Source of the DNA: Emticicia sp. C21
GTDB lineage: Bacteria; Bacteroidota; Bacteroidia; Cytophagales; Spirosomataceae
Length of the DNA: 64,000 nucleotides
NCBI RefSeq assembly: GCF_003418935.1
Contig: NZ_QVMT01000009.1
Coordinates: 124,001-188,000, forward strand
Direction: 5' to 3'
Both the position numbers and the translations under genes were made by a program. This document shows positions 1 through 8,976 of the stretch, piece after piece. Position 1 is the first letter of the stretch. Every line of letters begins with the position of its first letter. The notes beneath the pieces are model-generated. The model was given only the letters and a program-made list of their open reading frames with translations, was not told where the DNA came from and made no database searches.

Positions 1-163
1 TGGTCGTTTTAGTATTTCCAAATAACCTTGTGTAGATCTGATACACTATCAGTTTATCGGCGTGTTTTTCAATTTTAGTTTTTTCTTTGGTCATTTTTGT
101 TGGCGTTTGTGCTGTTGCTAACTGACAAAATAATATCAGAGCAAAGCATATATTCTTATACAT
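1..163 (-). CDS. Secreted alpha-amylase family (GH13) protein, N-terminal fragment
   Basis: Only the first 54 codons lie in the window; the gene runs off the left edge. Reading from the ATG at 163, the protein starts with a signal peptide (hydrophobic stretch after MYKN, ending LATAQ) and then reads KLIVYQIYTRLFGN, the first beta-strand region typical of GH13 alpha-amylase barrels. It is divergent from the GH13 gene at 266, and the two share a sequence motif just before their starts, so both probably serve maltodextrin breakdown in the envelope. The substrate cannot be told from this piece. Confidence 0.75.
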   Translation of the reverse strand, partial: MYKNICFALILFCQLATAQTPTKMTKEKTKIEKHADKLIVYQIYTRLFGNTKTT

Positions 164-174
164 CTTTCTAACAG

Positions 175-262
175 GTTAAAGTGTTTTCAAATCTAATGAG
201 TATTTTTTTATGAAAAAAAACTTTGTTTGTGTTATTTTGCCACATAAACGAAACACTTTAAC
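175..262. promoter_or_regulatory. Divergent intergenic region with a 12-bp inverted motif before both GH13 starts
   Basis: GTTAAAGTGTTT at 175-186 and AAACACTTTAAC at 251-262 are exact reverse complements. Read along each gene's own mRNA, the same motif AAACACTTTAAC ends 11 bases before the ATG at 163 and 3 bases before the ATG at 266. The symmetry suggests a shared control element: operator halves, or a common 5' untranslated motif. No exact TAnnTTTG promoter box was found between them. Confidence 0.45.
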
Positions 263-265
263 TCG

Positions 266-2143
266 ATGAAACTACACGGAAAACCTATTATTCTTGTTTT
301 TATCCAATTATTATTATTTACGGAAATTTTTGGACAAAAACCTGATATACAACGCATCAATCCTACTAACTGGTGGGTTGGTATGAAAAATCCGAATCTC
401 CAAATCTTGCTTTATGGCAAAAATATAGCTGCCCACAATCTCAGTTTAAAACCCTATTCAGGCGTAAAAATTAAAAAAGTTAACAAGGTTGAAAATCCTA
501 ATTATTTATTTGTGGATTTAGAAATTGCTAAAACTGCTAAAGCAGGGAAGTTGGCTTTTAATTTAGGAACAGGAGCAAATGCTGCAACAATAGTCTACGA
601 ACTAAAGACCCGGACAGCCAAACCTCAGGCAGTAACACAGGCAGATGTAATTTATCTGATTATGCCAGACCGTTTTTCAAACGGAGATGAATCAAATGAT
701 AAATTTCCGGATATGGTTGACAATAATTCAGACAGGAAAAACCCTTGGCTGCGTCATGGTGGCGATTTGCAGGGGATTATTAATCATCTGGATTACTTTA
801 AAGAGTTGGGTGTAACTTCTCTTTGGCTTACGCCAGTTGTTGAAAACAATCAGCCGATAACCAATGAGGGAGGCAGCATGCGCAGTGCTTACCATGGCTA
901 TGGATTTACCGACCATTATAATGTTGACAAACGTTTAGGAGGTAACGAAACCTATCAGAAACTAATTAATACGGCCCATGAAAAAGGTATCAAGATAGTA
1001 CAGGATGCGGTTTATAATCATGCAGGAATTAACCATTGGTTTTTGAAAGATATGCCTTCAAAAGACTGGTTGAATCAATGGGATAATTATACAAATACTT
1101 CTTATAAAGACCAGCCTTTATTCGATATTCATGGATCTAGTTACGATAAAAAAGTTTCTTCAAACGGTTGGTTTGTCCCATTTTTGCCAGATTTGAATCA
1201 GAAAAATCCGTTCATGGCAAATTTCCTGATTCAACACGCGCTCTGGACAATTGAGTATTTTAATATTGATGCATGGCGCATAGACACTTATATCTATAAC
1301 GATATGGAATTTATGAACAGATGTAATAAGGCTATTTTAGACGAACACCCAAATATGCTATTATTTGGAGAATCAGCAGTAGGAACTGTAGTAAGTCAAT
1401 CTTATTTCACCAAGAACAATTATAATATTCCATTCAAATGCAATTTACCTTCTAGCTGTGATTTTCAGATACAAAATGCTATTAATACTGCTTTGAATGA
1501 GAAATTTGGTTGGAATGAGGGAGTAAACAGAGTTTACCAGGTAATCGCACAGGATATGGTTTATCAGAACCCTGAAAGATTAGTACCCTTTGTTGAAAAT
1601 CATGATAGTGACAGATATTTCTCAGTGATTGGCGAAGATTTCAACAAATATAAAATGGGTCTTACCTGGCTTTATACCCTCCGCGGGATTCCGCAAATGT
1701 ATTATGGAACTGAAATATTAATGAAAAACTTCAAAAACCCATCGGACGCTGAAGTACGCAGAGATTTTCCGGGTGGTTGGCAAGGTGATAAAGAAAATAA
1801 ATTTGTGGCAAGTGGAAGAAATGAGAAAGAAAATGAGGCCTTTGAATGGAATAAGAAATTACTGAATTATAGGAAAACATCAGAAGCACTTACGAAAGGC
1901 CGGATGATGCAATTCCTGCCATTTGATGGTATTTATGTATATTTCAGATACACCGAAAATCAAAGGGTCATGGTTATTAGTAATTCGAATAATGTAGAAA
2001 AAGAGGTTAATACTCAGAATTTTGCCGAGATTTTGAAAACGTCTCAGTCTGCAAAAAATATTATGACAGGAGAAACACTCACTAATATCAAAAGCATTAA
2101 AGTCCCTGCTATGACAGCCTTAGTATTAGAGGTTAATAATTAG
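266..2143 (+). CDS. Secreted GH13 cyclomaltodextrinase/neopullulanase-like glycosidase
   Basis: This 625-residue enzyme should hydrolyse alpha-glucosidic bonds in maltodextrins or cyclodextrins. A signal peptide (1-23, ending IFG before Q) is followed by an N-terminal Ig-like domain of the cyclomaltodextrinase type (about 25-115), the GH13 barrel (about 125-530) and a short C-terminal beta domain. The GH13 regions are visible: QDAVYNH (D247, N251, H252), WRID with nucleophile D340, FGES with acid/base E369, and ENHD with transition-state stabiliser D447. It is the first gene of a cluster with pgmB and a GH65 phosphorylase, so its product is probably a disaccharide that is phosphorolysed after uptake. 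The layout resembles SusA-type enzymes of Bacteroidota, but exact substrate preference is inferred. Confidence 0.9.
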   Translation: MKLHGKPIILVFIQLLLFTEIFGQKPDIQRINPTNWWVGMKNPNLQILLYGKNIAAHNLSLKPYSGVKIKKVNKVENPNYLFVDLEIAKTAKAGKLAFNLGTGANAATIVYELKTRTAKPQAVTQADVIYLIMPDRFSNGDESNDKFPDMVDNNSDRKNPWLRHGGDLQGIINHLDYFKELGVTSLWLTPVVENNQPITNEGGSMRSAYHGYGFTDHYNVDKRLGGNETYQKLINTAHEKGIKIVQDAVYNHAGINHWFLKDMPSKDWLNQWDNYTNTSYKDQPLFDIHGSSYDKKVSSNGWFVPFLPDLNQKNPFMANFLIQHALWTIEYFNIDAWRIDTYIYNDMEFMNRCNKAILDEHPNMLLFGESAVGTVVSQSYFTKNNYNIPFKCNLPSSCDFQIQNAINTALNEKFGWNEGVNRVYQVIAQDMVYQNPERLVPFVENHDSDRYFSVIGEDFNKYKMGLTWLYTLRGIPQMYYGTEILMKNFKNPSDAEVRRDFPGGWQGDKENKFVASGRNEKENEAFEWNKKLLNYRKTSEALTKGRMMQFLPFDGIYVYFRYTENQRVMVISNSNNVEKEVNTQNFAEILKTSQSAKNIMTGETLTNIKSIKVPAMTALVLEVNN

Positions 2144-2168
2144 TCATATTCATTAAAAAATACAATTC

Positions 2169-2200
2169 AGAGCAATTTTCTCTCAAATGACAATTGCTCT
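2169..2200 (+). other. Hairpin between the GH13 gene and pgmB
   Basis: AGAGCAATT (2169-2177) and AATTGCTCT (2192-2200) form a perfect 9-bp stem with a 14-base loop. No run of T follows, so it does not look like an intrinsic terminator. It may be an mRNA processing or stability element between the two genes, or chance. Confidence 0.3.
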
Positions 2201-2328
2201 TAGAAAAACTATTAGTTAATTTGTAGATTCACAGCAATAAATAGAGAAATGCCTACTAATTTCTATCACTTACCTATTTTTAGAGGCGAATTAACCAATT
2301 GTGGCGATTATGACAACCAAAGAAAGAT

Positions 2329-2979
2329 ATGATTAAAGCATTTTTATTTGATTTAGATGGGGTAATTGTTGATACAGCTATTTACCATTATCAGGCATGG
2401 AGGCAAATGGCGAATGGTTTGGGATTTGATATTTCGGAAGAGTTTAATGAGAAACTGAAAGGTGTCAGTAGAATGGACTCGTTAGACATTATTCTGGCAC
2501 ATGGCGCAGTTGAATTAAGTGAGGAGGAAAAATTATCTTTAGCTTCACAGAAAAACGAAAATTATCTGAATTTAGTGAGCAAAATGAGTCCGGACGATAT
2601 TCTTCCCGGAGTAACTGATTTTTTTACTCAGGTGAAAAAAGAAAATATCAAAACAGCCTTAGGCTCAGTAAGTAAAAATGCCAGATTAATTCTTGAAAGA
2701 ATCGGCATGTTAGATAATTTTGACTCAATCATTGACGGCACCAAAATAGCAAAAGGCAAACCAGACCCTGAGGTATTTTTAAAAGGAGCAAAAGAGCTCG
2801 GGGTTTCACCAAGTGAATGTTTGGTCTTTGAAGATGCCGTTGCAGGAGTGGAAGCTGCTAAAAAAGGTGGAATGAAAACTGTAGGTCTTGGTAAAAAAGA
2901 AGTCCTAGTTGAAGCAGATATAGTTTTTGAAAATCTGGTAGGAGTTGATATTCATGAATTACTACAAGCTATTAAATGA
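2329..2979 (+). CDS. pgmB: Beta-phosphoglucomutase
   Basis: This cytoplasmic HAD-superfamily enzyme of 216 residues converts beta-D-glucose-1-phosphate to glucose-6-phosphate. The motifs are complete: DLDG with nucleophile D8 and acid/base D10, S113 in LGSVSKN, K144 in GKPDP, and the metal-binding pair E168-D169 in VFEDA. This spacing is almost identical to the well-studied Lactococcus lactis enzyme (D8, D10, S114, K145, E169, D170). A small helical cap lies between about residues 15 and 90. The GH65 phosphorylase gene follows 90 bases downstream and should supply the beta-glucose-1-phosphate, so the two enzymes act in sequence. Confidence 0.95.
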   Translation: MIKAFLFDLDGVIVDTAIYHYQAWRQMANGLGFDISEEFNEKLKGVSRMDSLDIILAHGAVELSEEEKLSLASQKNENYLNLVSKMSPDDILPGVTDFFTQVKKENIKTALGSVSKNARLILERIGMLDNFDSIIDGTKIAKGKPDPEVFLKGAKELGVSPSECLVFEDAVAGVEAAKKGGMKTVGLGKKEVLVEADIVFENLVGVDIHELLQAIK

Positions 2980-3069
2980 TTAATCACTCAATCTCTCATT
3001 CACACAATCATTCAATAAACATTACTTACTTTAACCAAAAAATAAGCGTATAGCCGCAATAGAATACAT

Positions 3070-5391
3070 ATGAAAAATTATATTGTCCATGATGAATGGT
3101 GCATTATTGAAGAAGGTTTTCATCCGGAATATAATGAGATTACCGAAAGTCTGATGAGCCTGGGAAATGGGCGTATGGGTGGCAGAGGTAATTTTGAAGA
3201 GAAATATTCTGGTAAAACTTTACAAGGTAATTATGTAGCCGGTGTATGGTTTCCTGATAAAACCCGGGTAGGCTGGTGGAAAAATGGATATCCGAACTAC
3301 TTTGCCAAAGTATTGAACGCTTGCAACTGGACTGGCATAGACCTTGAAATTGAGGGTGAAGTATTGGATTTAGCCAAATGTGAAGTATTGGAGTTCAGAA
3401 GAGTATTAAATATGCTTGATGGTACACTTGAGCGCTCTTTTATTGCCAAATTCCAATCGGGTAAAGCAATTAAGGTAAATACTTTGCGTTTCTGCAGTTT
3501 AAAGGATGATGAATCTGGTGCAATAAGGTTTTCCGTTATTCCTGTAAATTTTTCAGGCTCTGCGAAAGTAATTGTTTCATTAGATGGAGACATATCTAAT
3601 AAAGATTCTAATCATGGTGAAAAATTCTGGAATGAAATCAGTAAAGAAACCGCTCATGGTCAAGGATATATAACACTGGAAACCAAAAAATCAAAATGGG
3701 AATCAGTACCTACTTTTCAGGTTTGTACAGGTATGAGATTTGAATGTTATCAGAATGGTGAGGCGGTTGATTGCCAGACCATGCCTATCAAGAAAGATAA
3801 GTACGTTGCAAATGAGTTAAAAATATCTTTAAAGCAAAATCAGGAAACGGTTATTTACAAATATGCAGTCAATCTATCTTCTGAAAATTATTCGATTCAG
3901 GTTCTCACATCAGAAGCTAAAAAATATCTGGAAAGAATTGCTTCAAAAGGATTTAATCAGATGTTTGAAGATCAAAAATCAGCCTGGAAAACCAAATGGG
4001 AAGGTAATGATATTCAGATTGATGGTGATATAGCTGCACAACAGGGAATCAGATTCAATATCTTTCATCTACAACAAACGTATACAGGAGAGGATGCACG
4101 ATTAAATATTGGCCCGAAAGGTTTCACCGGTGAAAAATATGGAGGCTCAACCTATTGGGATACAGAAGCTTATTGCCTACCTTTTTACCTATCTACCTCT
4201 GAGCAAAAAGTAGCAAGAAACTTATTGATTTATAGACACAATCATTTGAAAAGGGCGATTGAAAATGCGGAAAAACTAGGTTTTTCTGACGGGGCGGCTT
4301 TGTATCCGATGGTTACTATGAACGGTGAAGAGTGTCATAATGAGTGGGAGATTACCTTTGAGGAAATTCATCGTAACGGAGCCATAGCGTATGCTATCTA
4401 TGATTATATAAGATATACAGGCGATGAAAGTTATTTAATTGAGTATGGATTGGAGGTTCTGATAGGTATTTCAAGATTCTGGGCACAGCGCATTAATTGG
4501 TCATCGGCACAGCAGAAGTATGTAATGTTGGGAGTTACTGGGCCGAATGAATATGAAAACAATGTCAATAATAACTGGTATACCAATTATTTGGCTGTAT
4601 GGTGCTTGAAATATACTTTAGAGGCTATTGATAAGGTTAAGCAAGTTCATTTCAAATTTGAAGATATCGCCAGAATTACCAAATTTGATGAAACTTCAGA
4701 AACTTCAAAATGGAAAAACATTATTAAGAATATGTATTTCCCTTATGATGCCCAACGTGAGGTGTTTTTGCAGCAGGATGGTTTCCTGGATAAGGAATTA
4801 CTCACAGTCAATGATATTGCTCAACAACGCCCGATTAACCAGAAGTGGTCATGGGATAGAATTCTGAGGTCTTGTTTTATTAAACAGGCAGATGTGCTGC
4901 AAGGGATGTATTTCTTCGAAGATGATTTTTCAGCTGATGAACTCAGAAGAAACTTTGACTTCTATGAACCTATGACAGTTCATGAATCGTCTTTATCACC
5001 TTGTGTGCATGTAATTCAGGCAGCCAGGTTGGGCAAGAAAGAAAAGGCTTATGAAATGTATGTGCGAACAGCAAGACTAGACCTGGATGATTATAATAAT
5101 GACACAGAAGATGGACTACATATTACTTCAATGGCAGGTACCTGGATGTCGGTTGTAAAAGGTTTTGGGGGTATGCGCGTGAAAGATAATATGCTCTCGT
5201 TTAGTCCTTTTCTGCCTGAACAATGGCAAAGCTTTTCATTCAGAGTCGGTTTCAGACAGCATATATTAAAGGTCATAATTTATCGTGAGCATATAGAGAT
5301 TGAAAATCTTTCAGAATTTCCTGTTTCAGTTTTAGTCGAAGGGAACAAGGTTAGTATCAAGGGTTCGGAAACTGTAAATATTCCTCATTGA
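3070..5391 (+). CDS. GH65 disaccharide phosphorylase, probably maltose phosphorylase
   Basis: A cytoplasmic inverting phosphorylase of 773 residues, the usual length for GH65. It has an N-terminal beta-sandwich (about 1-270), a linker, an (alpha/alpha)6 barrel (about 320-690) and a small C-terminal beta domain. WDTE at 363-366 and the catalytic-acid motif GPNEY (E494) are diagnostic. The reaction is disaccharide plus phosphate to glucose plus beta-glucose-1-phosphate, used by the adjacent pgmB. No signal peptide is present. GH65 also covers trehalose, kojibiose and nigerose phosphorylases; maltose is inferred from the neighbouring GH13 genes. The following TPR gene starts one base after the stop codon, so the two are co-transcribed. 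Confidence 0.88.
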   Translation: MKNYIVHDEWCIIEEGFHPEYNEITESLMSLGNGRMGGRGNFEEKYSGKTLQGNYVAGVWFPDKTRVGWWKNGYPNYFAKVLNACNWTGIDLEIEGEVLDLAKCEVLEFRRVLNMLDGTLERSFIAKFQSGKAIKVNTLRFCSLKDDESGAIRFSVIPVNFSGSAKVIVSLDGDISNKDSNHGEKFWNEISKETAHGQGYITLETKKSKWESVPTFQVCTGMRFECYQNGEAVDCQTMPIKKDKYVANELKISLKQNQETVIYKYAVNLSSENYSIQVLTSEAKKYLERIASKGFNQMFEDQKSAWKTKWEGNDIQIDGDIAAQQGIRFNIFHLQQTYTGEDARLNIGPKGFTGEKYGGSTYWDTEAYCLPFYLSTSEQKVARNLLIYRHNHLKRAIENAEKLGFSDGAALYPMVTMNGEECHNEWEITFEEIHRNGAIAYAIYDYIRYTGDESYLIEYGLEVLIGISRFWAQRINWSSAQQKYVMLGVTGPNEYENNVNNNWYTNYLAVWCLKYTLEAIDKVKQVHFKFEDIARITKFDETSETSKWKNIIKNMYFPYDAQREVFLQQDGFLDKELLTVNDIAQQRPINQKWSWDRILRSCFIKQADVLQGMYFFEDDFSADELRRNFDFYEPMTVHESSLSPCVHVIQAARLGKKEKAYEMYVRTARLDLDDYNNDTEDGLHITSMAGTWMSVVKGFGGMRVKDNMLSFSPFLPEQWQSFSFRVGFRQHILKVIIYREHIEIENLSEFPVSVLVEGNKVSIKGSETVNIPH

Positions 5392-5392
5392 T

Positions 5393-6040
5393 ATGGATAT
5401 TGATCCAAGCAATAAGATAGTAAAGTTATGTGCTGAAGGCATGAGTGCTGAGTTTGAAGGAAAACTAGAAGATTCAGCTGCATTATTCAGACAAGCCTGG
5501 GAATCGGCCTCAGACAATTTTGAAGCTTTTATTGCAGCTCATTATATGGCTCGCAGTAAATTGTCATTAGAAGAAAAGCTGAAATGGAATTTAGAATCTT
5601 TTCATTTAGCTAATGCAATTGAAAGAGATGGTATGAAGAAATATTTTCCATCGCTTTGCTTGAATATTGGGAAGTCTTATGAAGATCTCGGGCAAATTGA
5701 GAAAGCTACAGAGTATTATCAATTAGGAGCTGATTATTCTGATATCCTTACTGTAAACCCATATGGAAATATGATAAAATCCGGTATTACAGAAGGATTG
5801 AAAAGAGTGGGTGCCTCAAGAAATCAAAATCCAATTTTAGCGTCTTTGATTGAAAAATGGTGCGAGCGAAAAGATTTGAAACCGCTTTCTTTTATACTTC
5901 CCTCCTATGTAGGTAATTTAGGGACAATACGCGACAACAACAAAATAGCAAATGCTTTAAGTTATTTAAGTGCTACAAAGTGTTTGAATGATGAAGAGCA
6001 AAAGCTTATCGAAGAATTGATTATCAGTTTTCAGAATTAA
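5393..6040 (+). CDS. TPR-like protein, last gene of the maltose operon
   Basis: A 215-residue soluble protein without signal peptide or membrane segment. Helical pairs of the tetratricopeptide type are visible, for example around residues 10-45 (FEGKLEDSAALFRQAWES) and 80-115 (CLNIGKSYEDLGQIEKATEYY). Its start lies one base after the GH65 stop, implying translational coupling. A bidirectional terminator follows at once. TPR proteins usually bind other proteins; no catalytic motif is seen and its part in sugar use is unknown. Confidence 0.7.
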   Translation: MDIDPSNKIVKLCAEGMSAEFEGKLEDSAALFRQAWESASDNFEAFIAAHYMARSKLSLEEKLKWNLESFHLANAIERDGMKKYFPSLCLNIGKSYEDLGQIEKATEYYQLGADYSDILTVNPYGNMIKSGITEGLKRVGASRNQNPILASLIEKWCERKDLKPLSFILPSYVGNLGTIRDNNKIANALSYLSATKCLNDEEQKLIEELIISFQN

Positions 6041-6054
6041 AATTATTGAACAAT

Positions 6055-6084
6055 AAAAATGGGTTCTTTTCAGAACCCATTTTT
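6055..6084. terminator. Bidirectional intrinsic terminator
   Basis: AAAAATGGGTTC (6055-6066) and GAACCCATTTTT (6073-6084) form a perfect 12-bp stem with a 6-base loop. It has a T-run on one strand and an A-run on the other. It sits between the convergent TPR gene and the membrane-protein gene and can stop transcription from both sides. Confidence 0.9.
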
Positions 6085-6107
6085 ATTTGTATCTTTATTT
6101 TTGTTAT

Positions 6108-6833
6108 TTAATTGACCATCGGTCTTCTCATCATTCGGAATGCTTTCCTGAAACCACCAACTAGTGCCCAAACACCCAAACCTAACAATGCTAAGCCCCC
6201 AATTACCCCTAAGGCCACCCCTCCTCCAGCACTTCCGCATTGAATGCCACAGACTAAAACCACAATCCCGGCAGCAAGCAAAAGTATCCCTAAAATTACC
6301 AATAAAACTTTGGCCGCTCCATCAGCCTTTGGTCGAAGCAAAGTTGATTTCTTTATTTTGGCTATTGCATTTTTAAAATAATTCTTGAAAACTGACTTAG
6401 TTGTGAGCATTGAGCTTTCTGATTCTCCAAGAGTATTATTGGTCAATGTTACAGCCAGCACTGAAAAAGGATAGCTGTAAACTGGTTTCACACCTAGTTC
6501 TGCCATGCGGACATTTTCAAAATAGGCCGCAGTCTGATTTCCAATGAATCCCCAAAGAGTTGCAGCAGACAGACAAGCCACTAACTGCATAGCTTTGAGC
6601 TGATAGTAGTACTTGTGAATTAACTCTTTGGCATTGAAAGGATAAGCTAAACAAACACCAATATTAATCACAACCACTGTCAGCAAGAACGGTATGGAGA
6701 ACGAAGTTCCCTGAAAGAACATTTCTGCTCCTAATACAAACGCCATGCGGCACTGAACATAAAATAAAATCGGGAGAATAATAAAACGAACAAGGGTTGG
6801 ATGCTTCCCTGCCCACCTGGTGATTTGATACAT
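6108..6833 (-). CDS. Unknown integral membrane protein
   Basis: 241 residues, not recognised. Hydrophobic segments appear near 15-35, 45-65, 83-98, 176-197 and 206-227. The last two are very rich in Gly, Ala, Leu and Val and may form a packed hairpin. A more polar stretch of about 70 residues (100-170) separates the two membrane halves. It ends in a basic tail (RKAFRMMRRP). No family motif, enzymatic residue or informative neighbour was found; the next gene on the same strand is a DinB-like protein about 90 bases upstream. Confidence 0.6.
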   Translation of the reverse strand: MYQITRWAGKHPTLVRFIILPILFYVQCRMAFVLGAEMFFQGTSFSIPFLLTVVVINIGVCLAYPFNAKELIHKYYYQLKAMQLVACLSAATLWGFIGNQTAAYFENVRMAELGVKPVYSYPFSVLAVTLTNNTLGESESSMLTTKSVFKNYFKNAIAKIKKSTLLRPKADGAAKVLLVILGILLLAAGIVVLVCGIQCGSAGGGVALGVIGGLALLGLGVWALVGGFRKAFRMMRRPMVN

Positions 6834-6925
6834 AGTCGTTATGGATTTTGAGTGAATTTAAATTTCTTCAAAATTATAAGATATATTTATACATTTCCAA
6901 GTTTTTACTACATTTTTTTTATTTG

Positions 6926-7480
6926 TCAGTACTCATCGTTGAAGTCTTCACTATAATAACGGCTACTTCTCGGATCATCTTCATCATCGAATTTACTCGT
7001 TTTCGGAGCCATTTTTTTCAGAATACCAATCTGACCGTTATGATAAAGGTCATGGTTAATGATACCATGTAGAAGAGTATAGAAGTCATATTCACTACCC
7101 GGAACTATCTCTAATAGAAAATCATCTGTTTTTTCTTCAAGACTGCTCATTAATTCATCATGGCTAAGCGTTAGTTCCATTTGAAGGGTTTCCCACTCAA
7201 ATTCATCAATTTCTTTCAGGTTTCCCCAATTTTGCTTCTCGGTTTTGATGTCAAACTCAGCCTCTCCCTGAATTTTCTTTAAAACAAAGATTCTCCAGGT
7301 TGTCATGTGGTAAACTAATTCAGCAATAGTATGAATCCCTTTCTGACGGTTTCCGGCAGTTTTAGGCTTTATATCCTTGACATTCTCCAGTACTGATGGG
7401 CCATGCCAGGAGCCACCATGAAAAGCGGCATTCAATAAAGTTTTAATTCTGTCTATTTCTTTAGTTTGTAGTTCTTCCAT
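6926..7480 (-). CDS. DinB-like metal-binding protein (copy 1)
   Basis: 184 residues with the DinB/YfiT four-helix bundle pattern. The conserved metal-binding histidines are visible: H58 in VYHMTTWR, and H143 and H147 in NHDLYHNGQ. The family binds Zn or Ni and includes thiol-dependent S-transferases, but most members have no known reaction. It is a tandem paralogue of the next gene upstream, sharing WHGPSV near residue 25 and the same helix order. It differs by an acidic C-terminal tail (FDDEDDPRSSRYYSEDFNDEY region, about 164-184) that the other copy lacks. Confidence 0.8.
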   Translation of the reverse strand: MEELQTKEIDRIKTLLNAAFHGGSWHGPSVLENVKDIKPKTAGNRQKGIHTIAELVYHMTTWRIFVLKKIQGEAEFDIKTEKQNWGNLKEIDEFEWETLQMELTLSHDELMSSLEEKTDDFLLEIVPGSEYDFYTLLHGIINHDLYHNGQIGILKKMAPKTSKFDDEDDPRSSRYYSEDFNDEY

Positions 7481-7542
7481 TATATTTTAAATCTAATTCT
7501 ATTTCTAACGTTTAAATAATTCGTATTATTAACACTAGCACA

Positions 7543-8007
7543 TTATTCCCATAAAACCCAAATCATGCCTAAGTGATACGTATCATGCTGGATTAATCCG
7601 GTCAATAATTTATAATAATCATAATCCTGACCAGGTACCAATTTAATAAGCAAATCATCATCAAACTCTTCAAGTTTATTTATTAATTCTTCTTGATTGG
7701 TTTTCAATTGCTCAACCAAATTAGGCCAGTTTGCTTTGGATATATCTTCTTCAGTTCCGTAATTATTTTCGTCAGTTACTAAATCGAATTTGATATTGCC
7801 ATTCAGTTTTTCTATGACAAACTTTCTCCATATACCCAAATGATAAATTATCTGGCAAATGGTGTACTTCGAATATTCTTTTCTCACATCAACCACATCA
7901 GACGGCATTGAGTTGATAAATTCCATTACCGATGGCCCATGCCAGGCATCCCCTCTAAAAACTGTATCTAAATTATCAATGATTTTATCAAGCTCGTTAC
8001 GATTCAT
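7543..8007 (-). CDS. DinB-like metal-binding protein (copy 2)
   Basis: 154 residues, clearly related to the adjacent downstream gene: both carry WHGPSV near the N-terminus, a first histidine in a YH-x-x-x-W-R context (H56 here) and a final H-D-x-Y-H pair (H141, H145). The three ligands of the DinB fold are therefore intact. The gap between the two genes is about 60 bases, so they probably arose by tandem duplication and are co-transcribed. Function is unknown beyond a metal-binding helical bundle. Confidence 0.8.
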   Translation of the reverse strand: MNRNELDKIIDNLDTVFRGDAWHGPSVMEFINSMPSDVVDVRKEYSKYTICQIIYHLGIWRKFVIEKLNGNIKFDLVTDENNYGTEEDISKANWPNLVEQLKTNQEELINKLEEFDDDLLIKLVPGQDYDYYKLLTGLIQHDTYHLGMIWVLWE

Positions 8008-8151
8008 AAGCGCTACTCTAAATTTTCGCCAAAAATAACATTAAAATTCCGGACTGCAAATTTGCGGAAAGAGGAATGCCGCCCAAATGTAGGATTTGAA
8101 ATACTTTCTATCAAAAAATATTCCTAAATTATATAATATAAAAGACTTTAC

Positions 8152-8976
8152 TTACTCATTCTTCCAGATGGGCTCTCTTTTCTCTTTAAAAGCTTGTATA
8201 CCCTCCTGCGCATCAGCTGAACCCCGAATCTCTTGTAATAAACTAATCAGATATTGATGTTGTTCGTTTTCAGGGAAATCGGATAAATTATGATAGGCTT
8301 CTATGCCTTTTTTTATAGCAAATGGTGAACCACCTAAAATTACTTTAATTAAATCATCAGTATCTTTTTCAATGGTATCTTTTGATGAAAGATTGCTTAC
8401 CAAACCTAAATTCAATGCTTCTTTGGCTGTATATTTTTTTCCTAAAATGCACATTTCCAAAACTTTTCTTTGCGGCATAATTTTTAGTAATGTGGCCATC
8501 ACCTGCAATGGAAAAATTCCTCTTTTTACCTCTGGTAAACTAAAGTTAGCTTCTTCAATTGCTACCACAAAGGTGCATCCTCCAATTAATAAAAATCCTC
8601 CTGCCAGCACATCTCCTTTTACTTTGGCTACGCAAGGTTTAGACAGGCTTTTAAAAGCATCTCCCAATGTAATTTCATTATTAGGTTTAGGTAAATTTTC
8701 ATTTTTAATATCCAATTCAGTATTCTGAAAAACGTTTAAGTCCATTCCTGCACTAAAAACCCGCCCCTCTGCTTCTAATAATACACACCATATATCGCTC
8801 TGATAATTAGCATAAGCCAAAGCAAATGCAATTTCATGTACCATAGTTGGAGTAAAGGCATTTCGTTTTTCAGGCCTATTGAGCGTAATAACAAATAAAT
8901 TTTGTCTGAAATCTGTTTTGATCAGTTTCATCTCGACGTCAGGAAAGGTAAGAATATCGTTTTCAGTAAAATACAT
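8152..8976 (-). CDS. liuC: Enoyl-CoA hydratase family protein, probable methylglutaconyl-CoA hydratase
   Basis: A crotonase-fold enzyme of 274 residues. NRPEKRNAF near residue 38, FSAGMDL and the GGFLLIGGC segment form the oxyanion-hole region; the LPEVKRGIFP stretch lies over the active site. Its start codon overlaps the stop of the upstream HMG-CoA lyase gene (TAATG), so translation is coupled. With HMG-CoA lyase, an acyl-CoA dehydrogenase and a carboxyltransferase nearby, the likely reaction is hydration of 3-methylglutaconyl-CoA to HMG-CoA in leucine breakdown. A start at residue 16 (8931) would fit the usual crotonase N-terminus equally well. Specificity rests on context. Confidence 0.75.
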   Translation of the reverse strand: MYFTENDILTFPDVEMKLIKTDFRQNLFVITLNRPEKRNAFTPTMVHEIAFALAYANYQSDIWCVLLEAEGRVFSAGMDLNVFQNTELDIKNENLPKPNNEITLGDAFKSLSKPCVAKVKGDVLAGGFLLIGGCTFVVAIEEANFSLPEVKRGIFPLQVMATLLKIMPQRKVLEMCILGKKYTAKEALNLGLVSNLSSKDTIEKDTDDLIKVILGGSPFAIKKGIEAYHNLSDFPENEQHQYLISLLQEIRGSADAQEGIQAFKEKREPIWKNE

